Shown piece after piece: positions 1-11,603 of a stretch of 64,000 bases of DNA (position 1 is its first letter; every line of letters starts with the position of its first letter). The position numbers and the translations under genes are program-made. The stretch is from Podospora bellae-mahoneyi. Lineage: Eukaryota > Ascomycota > Sordariomycetes > Sordariales > Podosporaceae. Under the pieces are notes generated by a model. That model searched no databases and had not been told where the DNA came from. It was given only the letters and a program-made list of their open reading frames with translations. Location: assembly GCF_035222275.1 (NCBI RefSeq), contig NW_026946359.1, positions 4,588,001 through 4,652,000 of the forward strand. Reading direction: 5' to 3'.

Positions 1-2916
1 CTTCTCTGGATCTGGGATCTTGGCCGCTGTTAACCAAAGACGGTAGAGTTTCTGCGTCATCAAAGGATCTGGGAGTTCTCGCAGGTATCGCTTCAAGAGG
101 GCGGCCAGCTGAACAACATGCGTCGAGCTAAAATCAACATCCTCTTCCCTGTCCAACGCTTCGGCCACCTCTCCCAACTTCTTAAGGTTGCCACTTTTTC
201 GGAAGACACCTTCAACCGAGAGGTCCATTTGCTTCATTGCCGAGATGATGTCGTCGATAATGGAAGGGATCTTCAAAGTACCAGGTCCGACACCGTCGGT
301 CGACTCGCAACCGTCCCGCTCAATGATGACTTCCAATGGGACGCCAAACACCCCCTTCTTCTTGACGGCCTTTTGCTTGTCATTTTTGAACGCCTTGCCA
401 ATGTTCTTCCAGAAAGTAGGAGCCTTCTTGTTCTCAATGAACCCCAGGAGTTCCTCCAGCGTAAACTCATTCTCAACCATAGGATGCATCGTCATGACAG
501 CCAAGTGTCTGACGATAAAGTACTCCAGTCCTGATAACTCCGAGAAATACCGTCGTGTGCCTCGCATGGTGCCCTGGTCTGGGAGACCGCGTGAACCGAC
601 TCCTTTGCCATCTGACAGACTTCGCTGGTGCATGTTATTAGCACCACCAGCACCCAGTCGTGGTTCCGTGGCCGGAGACCGGAAAAGCTCCTGGCGGTTC
701 TGGTTTGGCTGATAGGACCTTTGTTCCCTTGCCGCTTGCTCAGCCGCAACAATCCTTGGGATATCGTCGAGTGTCAAGGCGTCCTGATTGGGCAATGTCA
801 TGTCCTCTTCATCGATAGGCCCGCGCTCGTCAACAATATGGAATCCCCGACTATGACCCCCCTCGCCTGTGCCACCAGCCGACCCTGGCCGCACGCTGCT
901 GCTCTCAGGTCCATCCAGAATCCTTGATGTCCTTGCCTTTCTAAAGCTGGACGACAAGTGCTTGTCCATACGGGTGCTCTTTAGTCTTCGGACATCATTG
1001 AGAGCGCTCTCGTAGGACGACTCTCGATGATGCCGTGGATAATCGCCCCCTTGCTGCCTGGACCTACCCTCAGCAGAATCGAGATCGCCTCCGTTTGGAT
1101 CGTCACCATTGTCAAGAGCGCCGTTCGCTCGAAGAATCTCCAGCAGTCTAGCCAGGGCAACCTGGAGCAGGAAGACGTATTGTTGTAGCTTGGTAATGTG
1201 TTCAAACGGCGATAGGTGTGCAGGAATATGAGGGTCGCAAGTATTGCAAAATACCTTGGTGTCGTAGGGTTTCAACCGGGCCTCTTGAAGCTTGCGACCA
1301 AGCTCTTTGCCGCAATGCGAGCAGTTGACGCAGGCCAGGTGCCACCGTTTATCTCCACTCTTTGCACATTCGTCTTCGATGGGCTTATGGCAGAGAATGC
1401 ACTGGTCCGAGTCATGTGCAGATAATCTGGACATGCCCGAAGTCAACTGGAGTGTGGTTGTAGAATGGTCGTCCACTTTGAGCGCTTCGAGATCGCCCAG
1501 ATCATCCAGGAAATTGTAAAGCCCATCTGGTGAGTTCCTTTCTTTTTCGATCCGAAGAGCGCCTTGCAGACAGATTCTGATAAGTAGCTTCAAATAGTGG
1601 GCAAGACCGGTGACAAGCGTCAACAGCTCTTGCGTGACACCAGGCTTGCGTGTAACACGGTCTTGGGTCTTGGACAGCAGCGAGAAAAATGCCACGATCT
1701 TTTTGCAAAGCAATTTGGCCTCACGCCCGTATGCCAAACCAGCTGCGTATTCCATTAGCACAACGTTACGAGGTTAGGGTGCACCAAGAGGGTTCTTCTT
1801 ACATTTGGGGTCCGCGTCGCTGGACATAGTGGCGTCGAGCCGGTCTGCAGAACGGAAAAGGATGTCGACATGGAAGATGAACTTCTTCGCCACCATGACA
1901 CCATCCACATAGGCGCCATTGCTCACATGCAGGAGCATGTCTGATATACAAGCAGCCGAAGACTCTTCGAAGGTCGACAGCACGCTCCAGATCCGGTATA
2001 CCTTCTCCTCCATGCGTTCCTCCTCGCCGCGGACGTGCTCGCGGCCAGCAGTGTCATCTTGGGTGATGACAGGTGCTTCTTGTGGTGAATTGAGGCGGAC
2101 GTTCCAAAACTTGTGGATCATGTAGCATTCAGGATGCCAGTGCTGGTTTTGTCCGTTTCGGAATATTTCAACGAATTGTTTCAGGATCGAGGTTTGACAG
2201 CCGCTGCATCGTTGGGCGAACTGGGTCGAGTAATGGTAATGGCAATAAACCTGGCCATCATGCTCATAATAGCTGTCTTGAGCACCGAATACTGTTGGGC
2301 AAAGGGAGCAGGTGAAGTGATCGACGTGGTATTTGCGATCGAGCGCAGTTATGTAGGAACCTCGTAATGCTCCACCGCATTGATGGCACAGCAGGCCTAG
2401 TCGTCGGAAGTAATCCGTTTCGCAAAGGGGGTATTGTCCCTCGCCGTTCTCGTCCTCTGCTGGAAAGAATTTGGAAGCTACGATTTGTCCGCAATCCTGC
2501 AAAGCGGTTAGAAAAACAACACAAGGGCCAAAAAGCACCACACCGCCAACTAGAGAGCAGCATGTTCAAAAAAAATCACAACTTACCCGGCACTTGAAGC
2601 AGTCCAAATGGAATGTGCCATCCAGAGCGCGAACGAATTGACCTGTCAAAGGCTCTCCACACTTCTTGCAGACACGTACCTGGCCACTGGCTGTCCTAGC
2701 CTGCCGTGGCCGCGATCTGTTGCGCTCGCCGCTTTGTCTCAACTCCAAGTCTGCTTCTCCGTTGCCACCCTGAGCTGCTGGTGAGTTTGGGGCTCTGCCA
2801 TTCTGAGGATGGCCGTGAGGGTTCCCACGAGGATCACCGTGTGCCCAATCGCCGCCTCCTAGGCCCAGGCTACCAGGAGCTCCGCCGCCAGCACCACCAT
2901 AGTCGTATCCTGCCAT
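1..2916 (-). CDS. lrg1: Lrg1-type LIM domain Rho GTPase-activating protein (3' end outside window)
   Basis: Exons 2587-2916, 1803-2496 and 1-1742, joined at GTAAGT and GTAAGA donors; the reading frame is open to the window edge, so at least about 920 residues are present and the C-terminus is missing. Start chosen at the ATG at 2916 (MAGYDYGG); an in-frame codon upstream looks like leader. Seen: LIM1 (residues about 83-138, CKKCGEPL...), LIM2 (about 145-200, CHQCGGAL), LIM3 (about 451-505, CILCHKPI), a GLAYGREAKLLCKKI block, then a RhoGAP domain from about residue 830 with the FRKSG arginine-finger motif and ending in LPDPLMTQKLYRLW. LIM-RhoGAP proteins of this type (yeast Lrg1, Neurospora lrg-1) act on Rho1 in cell-wall synthesis and hyphal growth. 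Domain order is seen; the Rho1 role is family knowledge. Confidence 0.93.
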
Positions 2917-4592
2917 TGTGGACTGATCCTGAATCCGTCCACTGATGTTCGTCACACTACACCATGTGCGTTCGTCTCCAAAGTAAACAATCGGGGTTGT
3001 GGTGGTGGTAAAAGCAAAACTCGAGGGTCGAGATCGCGGGCGCGGTCGTGGAGTGAGGAAACCGGGGGCTCAGCCAGGAGAGGGCCCGACATCAAGCCAC
3101 GACTGGGCAAAAATAAAACGACGATAGTTCGCTGCGGCCAGTCGGTCTGAATGTAGTATGCGTTGGTAAAGGCGGTGCTGAAGATAACAAACACGATAGG
3201 TAAGCGTCGCTCTGGGCAGAGGCTGTGCGGGCAACAAGTGTCGAGCAAATAATCGGCTGGCTGGGCACGCACGATGGGAGGTTGAGGCTGAACGACGACG
3301 ACGTTGAGCGAGCGAGAGCAACAGCGGGCCTTGGGCCTTACTGGGCAGCGAGTCGGCGGAGCAGTCGAAAAAGGGCAGCCTCGTGGTATGGAGAAGAGAG
3401 GTGCAGCCGGCTCGGTCTTTTTGCAAACTCGAATCTCGACGTCCCAATGTCTGGCCCGGATGGATTGCACGTCGTGGGATGGGGATGGGGATGCGCTGAG
3501 GTTGGCTGGAGATGACAGGAGTGGAAGACGTTCAGGAGGTCGGGTTCCAGTGCGAGGTGGGTGGTCCACAGTTTAGGTACCTTACCTACTCTCCCCAGTC
3601 GGGTCAAGACAGCAGCGATCGACAGCCCCCCGCCACCACGGAGCGCCAATTTCAGGCTTGCTGGGAGACAGGGACAGCGCCTTCTTTTAGGGGAGGTCGC
3701 ACTCGAATGAGAGCTGTGGGTGCCGTAGCGTAGCCGTTGTGTAGGTAGAGGCAGAGATCAGAATCATCAACGGCCGATCAGTATTCGCGCTTGGAAAGAG
3801 AATCAAGATAAGATGCTTGACGCTCGAAACAACACGCGGGAGATGGGCGCATCCTTCTCCTTGAATTTCCCTAGGGTCGCCGCAGAGAGCCATGACCGCT
3901 GCCCGAGTCCTGCTCCGCCGCCAAGACCTTTCCGCTGGTGCCCTATAATTTTTAGTGACAACGGCCAAATGGGGAAATTGCCCACTTATGCCCAAAGTTA
4001 TTCAGAGGAATGGCAGCATCGTGCCATGGGATTTTGGATGCATTTCGGCCCAAAGTGTCTGTTTGTGAGGAGAACAATCCCCCTCCCGTCTCCCTTACCA
4101 GAGAGACATGAGTAGGTAAGAAGAAGCACAAGGCACAGGCACCGTCCTTTTGCTTTGTCCTGCCGGGTTTTTTGTTATGTACCCGTGGAGCTTGGACGGG
4201 ACGGGACGGGATGGGATGGGATGGGATGATGCAAAGGCAGGAAGGGGCCCAACGGTGTTGCTCACTGGCTGCAACAATTGCTCCTCGGGTGGGTTATGGA
4301 GGAGGCATTTCGATGCTATTTACAAAGACGAATCAAGGGACCCCCTTCTCGGATATCTTCGATCTGATCATCTCCACCTCCCATCGGTAGGTGTATGCCA
4401 TGCAGATGAATATTTGTACATCACGCAAGTCGATAATCAGCTGCAGGAACCCATACTCATGCTGACCTGCATGCAGAAAACACGAGCTCTTTTCATAGTG
4501 ACTAAATATTACGCAGGGCAAAATAACTACCATCATCAACACATGTTATCAAACATCACCCACCACCAACGCACTTATATAAAACCCCTATC
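2917..4592. other. Intergenic / 5' leader of lrg1
   Basis: About 1.7 kb with no convincing gene. The half next to lrg1 probably holds its promoter and long 5' leader; many short overlapping reading frames in both directions lack any family resemblance. A pentamer microsatellite lies at 4194-4229. The last part is downstream sequence of the DUF2417 gene. Confidence 0.6.
4194..4229. repeat. Pentamer microsatellite (GGACG)3(GGATG)4
   Basis: Three GGACG units followed directly by four GGATG units, read on the + strand. The one-base change between blocks suggests a point mutation that then spread by slippage. Confidence 0.9.
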
Positions 4593-6239
4593 TTAGGCCT
4601 TTACCAATCTCTTCAGCCTCCTTTCGATGATGTCTCTCCCCTCGAGGGTATCCCAGACACGATGGGGAGCCTTGTCAACAATATCCCAGTCTTCCAGCTT
4701 CCTGGTAAGGTGGCTTAGATCCCGTTGCTACAGTCATCCAGTCAGCCTGCATTCAGCATAAAACGGGTGCCATCATCAGGTACATACCTTAGCTTCCCAC
4801 TCACTATCCCGTCTTATTTGTTCCCCAGAGCTAATAATAACCAGTGGCGTCTCCTTGTCCTGAATGGCCCGGCTTGAAGCAACGTCTCGCTTCGTGAGAG
4901 AGTCGGCCACCAGACTTTCCTGCAGTTTGGCAAAGATGGTGGTGCCAGATTGATACGAGGCACGGCCCCAAACTCGGTCCACGGAGCGTCTCCCTCTGAG
5001 TAGCGCGCCGAGGATTCTATCAATTCCACACGGCGAGATGACGCCTCTCAGCCAGAGCAAGAACCCACGGCCCGGGTCTCCAACTCTTGAGAGCAGATCC
5101 TCATGAAGCGGATCAATCATCAACAAGCCCCTCACATCTTCTCCGTGTCTTGAGCTGAACACTCTCGAGTAGATCGACCCAATCCCAGCACTGACCAAAA
5201 CCCAGGGACCCTCCTCTCCAGCCCTCGACAATGTCTCCCCCAAGACATCCGAAGCCATGCTGGCCGAGAGTGGCGACGGAGCAGTGTCACTCCAAGCCAT
5301 ACCGGGCCTATCCGCAAAGCAGAACCTCTCAATCGAGCCATTTTTGACCGCATTCTCGGCCAGCTGCCACAGACCCCTTTCAACCGGATCCTCACCTCCC
5401 TCAATCAACACCGTCGTCGACTTTGCCCCGCTGGCATCAGTCTTGTTTCCGTAACAGTACAGATGAATCTGGTACTTGTCCTCATCCACCCAGTACCTCT
5501 CACCCGGCGGTCTCAGCCCAGAATCAACCGCCCTCAAGATCAGGGTACAAGTCATGAGCACCACCACCGCAGTAATCACCGAAAGCGCCACACTCGACAG
5601 CAGCACCTCTGTCCACTCCAGCAACGTCCTCCTGTGCTCCGGCCGCCCAGTCAACCTCTCCTCCTCCTCCGCCTTACCCCACTGAACCGTCCTCTCCGCA
5701 ATGACCACCCACCCTACCATGAGCGTAGCCCAAACGACACTTCCTATCCCTACCCAAATCTCCTCATGTCTCGTCCTCGTCACCGCAACGATAACAATCG
5801 TGTCAACCAGCAACAGCCCCGCAAGAACCAGACTCAGAACCCGTTGGCTCTTACTCGGCACCGCAAAGAAGATCAACGAGATGGTAAGCGTAACTAGCGC
5901 AACAGTAGCGTAACTAAAGCTGAAGAAGGGTGATCCGCGAACGTGAAGACCGGGCGGTGTGACGAAGACGGAGACAACCATCAACACCCACCAGATGAAT
6001 GTCAGGATGGTGAGCGCGACGGTGGCGTAGCGGACCAGGCGGACGGTGAAGAGGTTGTAGGGGGACACGGCTGGGTCGTCGGGGGAGAGGTAAGGGCCGT
6101 TGGAGGGGTTGTGGGGGGTGTAGGTTGTGCTGTCGACGCGGTTTGGGAGGAGGCGGGTGTGTTCGTTTGTTGTGGTGGGGTGGTGGTCCTCTTCGGAGGA
6201 GTAGCGCCGGTCCGAGGACCAGATGCCATTTGTGGACAT
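4593..6239 (-). CDS. DUF2417 polytopic membrane protein with alpha/beta-hydrolase-like domain
   Basis: Exons 4788-6239 and 4593-4727; the donor is GTATGT and the acceptor TAG. The start is the second in-frame ATG (MSTNGIW). Five hydrophobic segments occupy roughly residues 65-230, followed by an alpha/beta-hydrolase-like region: a GGEDPVERG stretch, FADRPGMAWSD and a VLVSAGIGSIYSR strand-turn-helix where hydrolases carry the nucleophile. At that turn the residue expected to be Ser (G-x-S-x-G) reads Gly. Fungal homologues are annotated as DUF2417 'mitochondrial integral membrane protein'; substrate and exact compartment are not known to me. The C-terminus (QRDLSHLTRKLEDWDIV) comes from exon 2. 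The gene shows a strong sense-strand C-rich to G-rich switch near 6000. Confidence 0.85.
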
Positions 6240-6916
6240 GGTGAGAGGTGAGATAGTGACAGCAAGGTAGGTCAAGGTTGTAGATGTGAAGGTAAGGATA
6301 GACTAGACTATGGTGCCGACTAGCAGCAGTTCATTGTCTATATGTCCTGTGAAGATATTCCCCACCAAGATAACCGAAGTGAAAAAACTAAAGCGGCCTT
6401 GTAAATGATGGAAAATAGATATGGCTCTTCTTTAGTGACGGATCAGATATCAATTTCGCCTTGTCGCAGCAAGGTCATGGGGGGTGTCTCCCACAATCAA
6501 CGACGTCATAACTTGTTAGTTCTATAATAGGCCTGTTTTGGGTGTAGCAGGACGCTAATTGGTCGGTTTGGTCGGTTTGTTCAACCTTCCCGAACGCCAA
6601 AACTACGATGGATCGGCCGCTAACATCGACAGGCAAGGAATTGGCACTTTTGGGGGCACATGGTTTTTGATTGCTGGGAGTACCTTGGTGCGTTTCGACA
6701 TATAGGCTTCGTAGACGTTGCCTCAACCTTGATTGTTTTGGCTACACTGCTGCCTTCGGATGAATTGTCTCCAAAGTGGTCGATTTTGGGGTTACTTTCC
6801 TGATCTCTCTGGTCTTACTTTTCTCATCATTGCCATCGTACATGGAGAGAATTCCCCCCAAGTTCATCGCATAAACATTTTCCTCCCAACCTTATCCCCT
6901 CGAAAAGACCTCCCCT
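6240..6916. other. Intergenic 6240-6916
   Basis: Promoter side of the DUF2417 gene and downstream side of the next minus-strand gene. No coding or structural signal seen. Confidence 0.6.
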
Positions 6917-7558
6917 TCACTGCCATTTGTCATCCCACCCATAATTCCACGGCACTTGCTGCTGGCCCCCAACCCGGCCAACCGGACTTAACCCCGACAC
7001 CTCCCCCTTCCTAAAACTCCCACTCCCCCCACTCATACTATACCCAGACAAACTCCCACTTCCACCACTCCCCCCACTCCTTATACTCCCCCCCGCGGTC
7101 AGCTCACTCCCCCTCCTCTCCCTCTCTTTTCTCCTCCTCTCTTCCTTCCTCCTCCTGAGCAGTTCCTCCGGATCAGGCCCCGTCGTCGAGGTGATCGCAT
7201 CAGAAGGGATCTCCCCTATCGGTGCCCTGAGCTTGGAGTGAGCTTCACTATCCGTCAGGGGGATCCCCGCCTTGCGAAAAGCTTCTTTTTGGTGTGACAG
7301 AAGAGCTTGCGTGGAGGGCTCGGATGTTGAGAGCCAGCCCGTGAGTTTGGAGACCTTTCCCAGGAGTTTCCCTCCACCTCCGCCTTCGCTTCGACTCCTG
7401 TCTTTGATTGGGGAGGGGGGCTGTTGTTTCTTGGAGGAGGATTTGACAGAGGTTGATTTGCTGCTTTTGCGGGATTTGGACCGGTGTTGGGGGTCTGTTG
7501 CTTCTGGGTTTGCGCCGGACATGGCTGGAGGGTAGGAGGTGCAGTAGGTTGGGTCCAT
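6917..7558 (-). CDS. Unrecognised basic, low-complexity protein (213 aa)
   Basis: Single exon. I place the start at 7558 (MDPTYCTSYPPAMSG); the frame stays open upstream to 7996 but that part reads like untranslated leader. Residues about 25-65 are Ser/Lys-rich, then comes a GGGGG run, a more ordered block (KLTGWLSTSEPSTQALLSHQ), a very basic helix (RRRKEERRRKERERR), Gly/Ser repeats and a distinctive WNYGWDDKWQ C-terminus. No domain recognised. The ordered block and aromatic tail look like the parts under constraint. The sense strand becomes very G-rich toward the 3' end. Confidence 0.65.
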   Translation of the reverse strand: MDPTYCTSYPPAMSGANPEATDPQHRSKSRKSSKSTSVKSSSKKQQPPSPIKDRSRSEGGGGGKLLGKVSKLTGWLSTSEPSTQALLSHQKEAFRKAGIPLTDSEAHSKLRAPIGEIPSDAITSTTGPDPEELLRRRKEERRRKERERRGSELTAGGSIRSGGSGGSGSLSGYSMSGGSGSFRKGEVSGLSPVGRVGGQQQVPWNYGWDDKWQ

Positions 7559-9890
7559 GGTCGGTATTTTGGTCTGGGTTGGGTATGGAGGTGAGATCGG
7601 TGCGAGGATCTCGGTTGGTCTGTTTAGGTGAAGGTGAGGTCGACTTGAAAACGTTTTTATTTCGTCTGGATGTTGAGGTTTAATATACCCAGGTATCGAC
7701 TCTCGTTTGGTTTGATAGGTCGGCTCGGCGATGAAGGCTGTTCGGGAGCTGGTAACACAGCGGCCACACAGCTGAAGGGAAAGCAGGACACTATCCAGAC
7801 GCCAACTAATATTGACTTGTCGAGGACGTAAGAAAATATCTTTATATTCTGCTGACAATGACTGTGTAACTCCGGATGATGACCACGCCACCGGCGGAAG
7901 AGGGGCATGAAAAGAATCACTATGAGAGATTCTCTCTGTTTGGAAGGAGCGTGTCCGGAGCGTTCTTCGGCTTGAGCAAGCTCTTCTAAAGCTCATCAGG
8001 GGTCAGTCTTAAACCAGTGTCAGAAACAAGTTGTAAACCCTACGACGAAATCCTACGCACTGGCAGAATGCTTGGCTGACTCGAAAGTATTAGAGTTTTT
8101 GCTGGAACCGGAATTGCTATCTGGGCCAAGTGTTGCAACTTGGCATGCGTCTTCAAATCGATGCCGGTCCAAAAGTTGAACTTCTTGTGGTTGTGGTATT
8201 CTTGGGATATCTCGACGGCTCCTGAAATGGCTACGGTATATAGATAACCGTCTAGCCTTTTCTTCACTCCAGACCCAAGCCAAGGGAGAAGCAAGCAGAC
8301 ATGCAAGAGATACCCGATCTGAAGTCTGGTGTGAGGGAGGTCACCAATAGAGGACCCTGGGGACGAAAAGCAACAAGCCAAGCAAACTCAGAAGCTAGCC
8401 ACGCGATCCCCAGACAGAGACAGGCGCTAGTCAAAGAATGTAGCCGCCACGAGCTGAAAACCAGATAAGTGGAATTTGTCGATACCAACCCCCGGTACCG
8501 AGTTGCCAGAGCCTACAACTTATATCGTTGAGTGAAATCCGAGCTTGCTCAATGACATAGTGTATGTAACCTGCGGGGAGTGCAATATTTCATGGCGGTG
8601 TCAATCCCAAAGCAGCAGGAACCCTGGCTGCAACATTGGCGAGAAAACCAGCCTGCATTGGACTGGGTGGATGTCGCTTGGCCTTGGTTCGATGATGCAT
8701 CACAGTCGAGGATGGAAAACGGCCTTGGCACAGAGGAAGAATCTCTTCGAGTCCAAAGACTGTGCAGGATCGTCGTCAATGGATTGAGAATTGCATGCTT
8801 CTTTGCTTCTATGGAAGCCCTCTCCCGAAATCTGGAACATTCTTGGATGTCGATCCCACGTCAACTCCCGAGACGGGCGGTATGATGGATGGTGCCATGA
8901 ACCGACGAGATTGGCGAGTCCAGAGAACTGGGTACGTGATGCCGAATGCCGCAAGATATATTAACCAGATGCAACCTAGGGCTAATCCTAGGAAAATCCT
9001 CGCAGCTTGCAAAATCTTGACAACTCGTGGTGAGGGTCAACGTATGCCAATAAAATGCAGGCTGGTTTCTTTCAGGCCTAGACGTCTGCGGACTCGAGAA
9101 GCGAGCAAGATTGCGCACACTGTTGAGCCTGCAGCTGTCAGTTCTCAGACCAAGTCTCCGAGAAGCAAGTTAGTTCAGCTCTTCTTTGGGAGGGAAGGTC
9201 AAGAGGTCATCCAGAAAGGACCTCAGATGCACCGGAGCATCCTGCCCTGCATCCGGTGCCCGACCTAACCTACCAGGAGAGAGCTTGATATCAACGTTGT
9301 CTTGTCTGGCGAATGGCACTGTGCTTCGACTGCATCTCCGTCTTCTAGCTTGGTCTTGATTTAGGTCCAGTGGGAGAAACATGGCAGTGATTGGTCGGCA
9401 ACTGCAGGAGTCCTGTAGGAATGATTCGATTTATGCCTAGAAAAAGAACAATAGGCGCGTAAAGCCCTCAGCCAAAACTGGATGGAAGTCAAACATCTTC
9501 GATTTTCGAAGCCTCGCACCGAGGGAGTGTTGCAGATGCTGTCAAGGTTCTCCGAAAGTCAAGATTCGGGACGCACAGACTTTTAGCCCCACCATGGTGG
9601 GGCAATCGGTTAATCATCCGCCCTTGGCGACCCCCCCCAAGCCGCCGTCGCCTAATTCCCCGCCTTTCTTTGACATCCTCACAGTCAGCCTGGAGGCCAA
9701 ACGCCAACCAACGAGCCACGCAGACAAACATCTCCCCTTGCTTCCGCGCCTGCAAGCCGCGCTTTCTGTCGGGTTACTCACGTTTTTTGACTTGACTTTT
9801 CTGCGCTCCCAGTTCAGCTTGCGCAAAACGCGCTTTGCTCCTCAACCCAACTTCAGAGCCTCGCGCGCGACCCAACACCAACCGGCGACC
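7559..9890. other. Long intergenic 7559-9890
   Basis: About 2.3 kb. Several reading frames of 70-170 codons exist on both strands, but none has a recognisable family, consistent codon use or a plausible exon chain. The last 300 bp are the leader of the 9891 gene and could contribute an N-terminal extension from an ATG at 9594. Confidence 0.5.
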
Positions 9891-10898
9891 ATGCCCGGCC
9901 TCACCATCATAAACGACGGAACACAGGCCACGCCGGCCTCCGGCGCGGCGCACGGTTCCGGACCCGGCTCCGCACCTCAACAACAACCATCTCAACCTCA
10001 ACCACCACCACCAAACTCATCATCACGACAAGCACCACAACGCCATCAACAACCACCACAACTCCCCACCACGATCACAACCACCAGAGCACCCTCCCCA
10101 ACCCGCCCCCCAATATCCCCCATAACCCCCAAACTCGACCCCACCAAACCGACCATCCCCCCTCACCTCCCAAAAGAAACCCCTATCCCACCCCCAACAA
10201 TCCCCGACTTCTCCCTCTCCCGCCCACCCCTCTCCCACACCTCCCAACCCCAAGCCCAAACCGCCATCCCCCCTCCCCAACCAGTCCCACTAGACTTCGA
10301 CTCCAACCCCGACGTCCTAGCCCTCAAATCAGCAATCTCCATCCTCCAACTCCAGCGCCAACGCGCCCAAGCAGATATCAAATCCCTCCACAAAGCTAAA
10401 CTCTCCGCCCTCTCCGACCCAGCCTCCTTTGTCGCAGACCTCACAATCGGAAAGGTTGGCCAAAAGGAAGAGGCCCTATTCGGGGGATCACCGCCCTCCG
10501 ACTCTGACTCTGACGACTCCGACGAGGACACTAAGAAGCAAGATGGAGAGGAGAAGGAAAAGGAGCCAGCATGGAGGAAGTTACCCAAACCACAAACTGT
10601 CGTCCGATGCCCGCCTATAAACTGGAATCAGTACGCAATCGTGGGCGAGAGTTTGGATAAGTTACATGCTGAACAGCTCAAGGCGCCGACGCCGGGGGTT
10701 CCGGTTGTGATGACGGGGGGGTCAAACCAGGGGACGGCTGGGAGGTTCGAGTTTACGGCTGGGCAGCAGGATGGTGGTGGAGGTGCAGGAGGGGGTTTGA
10801 TGGGGAGTAATCAGCCGCAGAAGTTGGTCGGGATCGCGGCGCCGTATGTGCCGGGGAGGGACAAGATTGAGAAGAAGAGGGGAGGGAAGCGGTCGTGA
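9891..10898 (+). CDS. Unrecognised Pro/Gln-rich protein with conserved C-terminal block (335 aa)
   Basis: Single exon from MPGLTIINDG. An in-frame ATG at 9594 in a good context (CCACCATGG) would add 99 residues; I prefer 9891 because the extension reads like translated leader, but this is uncertain. Residues about 15-150 are Pro/Gln/Ser/Thr-rich and probably disordered. Next come a short helical region (VLALKSAISILQLQRQRAQ), an acidic Ser/Asp run (SDSDSDDSDEDTK), the block LPKPQTVVRCPPINWNQYAI (about residues 225-244) and a basic tail. The INWNQYAIVGESLDKLH stretch looks like a conserved fungal motif, but I cannot name the family. Sense strand counts: 10201-10260 has 37 C and 3 G, while 10741-10800 has 31 G and 6 C. 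Confidence 0.7.
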   Translation: MPGLTIINDGTQATPASGAAHGSGPGSAPQQQPSQPQPPPPNSSSRQAPQRHQQPPQLPTTITTTRAPSPTRPPISPITPKLDPTKPTIPPHLPKETPIPPPTIPDFSLSRPPLSHTSQPQAQTAIPPPQPVPLDFDSNPDVLALKSAISILQLQRQRAQADIKSLHKAKLSALSDPASFVADLTIGKVGQKEEALFGGSPPSDSDSDDSDEDTKKQDGEEKEKEPAWRKLPKPQTVVRCPPINWNQYAIVGESLDKLHAEQLKAPTPGVPVVMTGGSNQGTAGRFEFTAGQQDGGGGAGGGLMGSNQPQKLVGIAAPYVPGRDKIEKKRGGKRS

Positions 10899-11603
10899 TC
10901 TATCTCGTGAGAAAGAAAAGGAAGGGGCAATAAGACATGACAGTGAGAGAAACTTTCAGGAGATCATTATGAAGTGGACGAATATAGAGCAACACAAAGG
11001 GGGGCATCAGCTAGGCGTTTTTGGAGTTTGAATTTCCACAAGGGAACAACAGACAGGACTACATGGCAACAGGATAGATGTTAAACAATAGGCTTTTAAC
11101 TGCAAATGGACTTCTCACTGTTCAGGTCAGCTGAGCTATTCATTCACAACAAACACATCACATCACGTCTCACGCTGTAAGTGGCTACAAAACACACTTC
11201 AATTCCTCACAAATGCTCCAGCGAAATGACCATCTATCAATGTCCCAGCCCAGCCCCCCAAACCTCCCATCGCTTGCCCGAATTTAAGCTATTGTTTGAC
11301 TACGCTCCCGGGGAAGTAAGAAAAGATGCCTGTCAGAACGACAGCAACTGGACAACAAAACAGCTATCGTCACATGTCGACCACACCAGCAGCACCGCAT
11401 ATTAAAAGCCATAAATAAGCTGACTATAACCCTTGCCTCATCGCTACATCCCCAAATCCCAGCCTCAAAACGCCGTGAAGCTTGCCTTTCGGATCCTGTA
11501 TCCTAACAAGCTGATGTGAGAAAACGTATGGTGGAAGTGGTTTAAAAGTCCCTATAGTATGTTAGCCTGGTAAAACGCCGCATGAATAATCCAACGGGCT
11601 TAG
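10899..11603. other. Intergenic 10899-11603 (convergent 3' flanks)
   Basis: Lies between two converging genes and should hold both 3' untranslated regions. Nothing else seen. Confidence 0.6.

Noticed and set aside
4150-4596. 148-codon plus-strand frame before the DUF2417 gene end
   Set aside because: Crosses the pentamer microsatellite, has no family resemblance and overlaps the end of the real gene on the other strand.
8762-9268. 168-codon plus-strand frame in the long intergenic region
   Set aside because: No recognisable motif, overlapping frames on the other strand are equally long, and codon use is not like the neighbouring genes.
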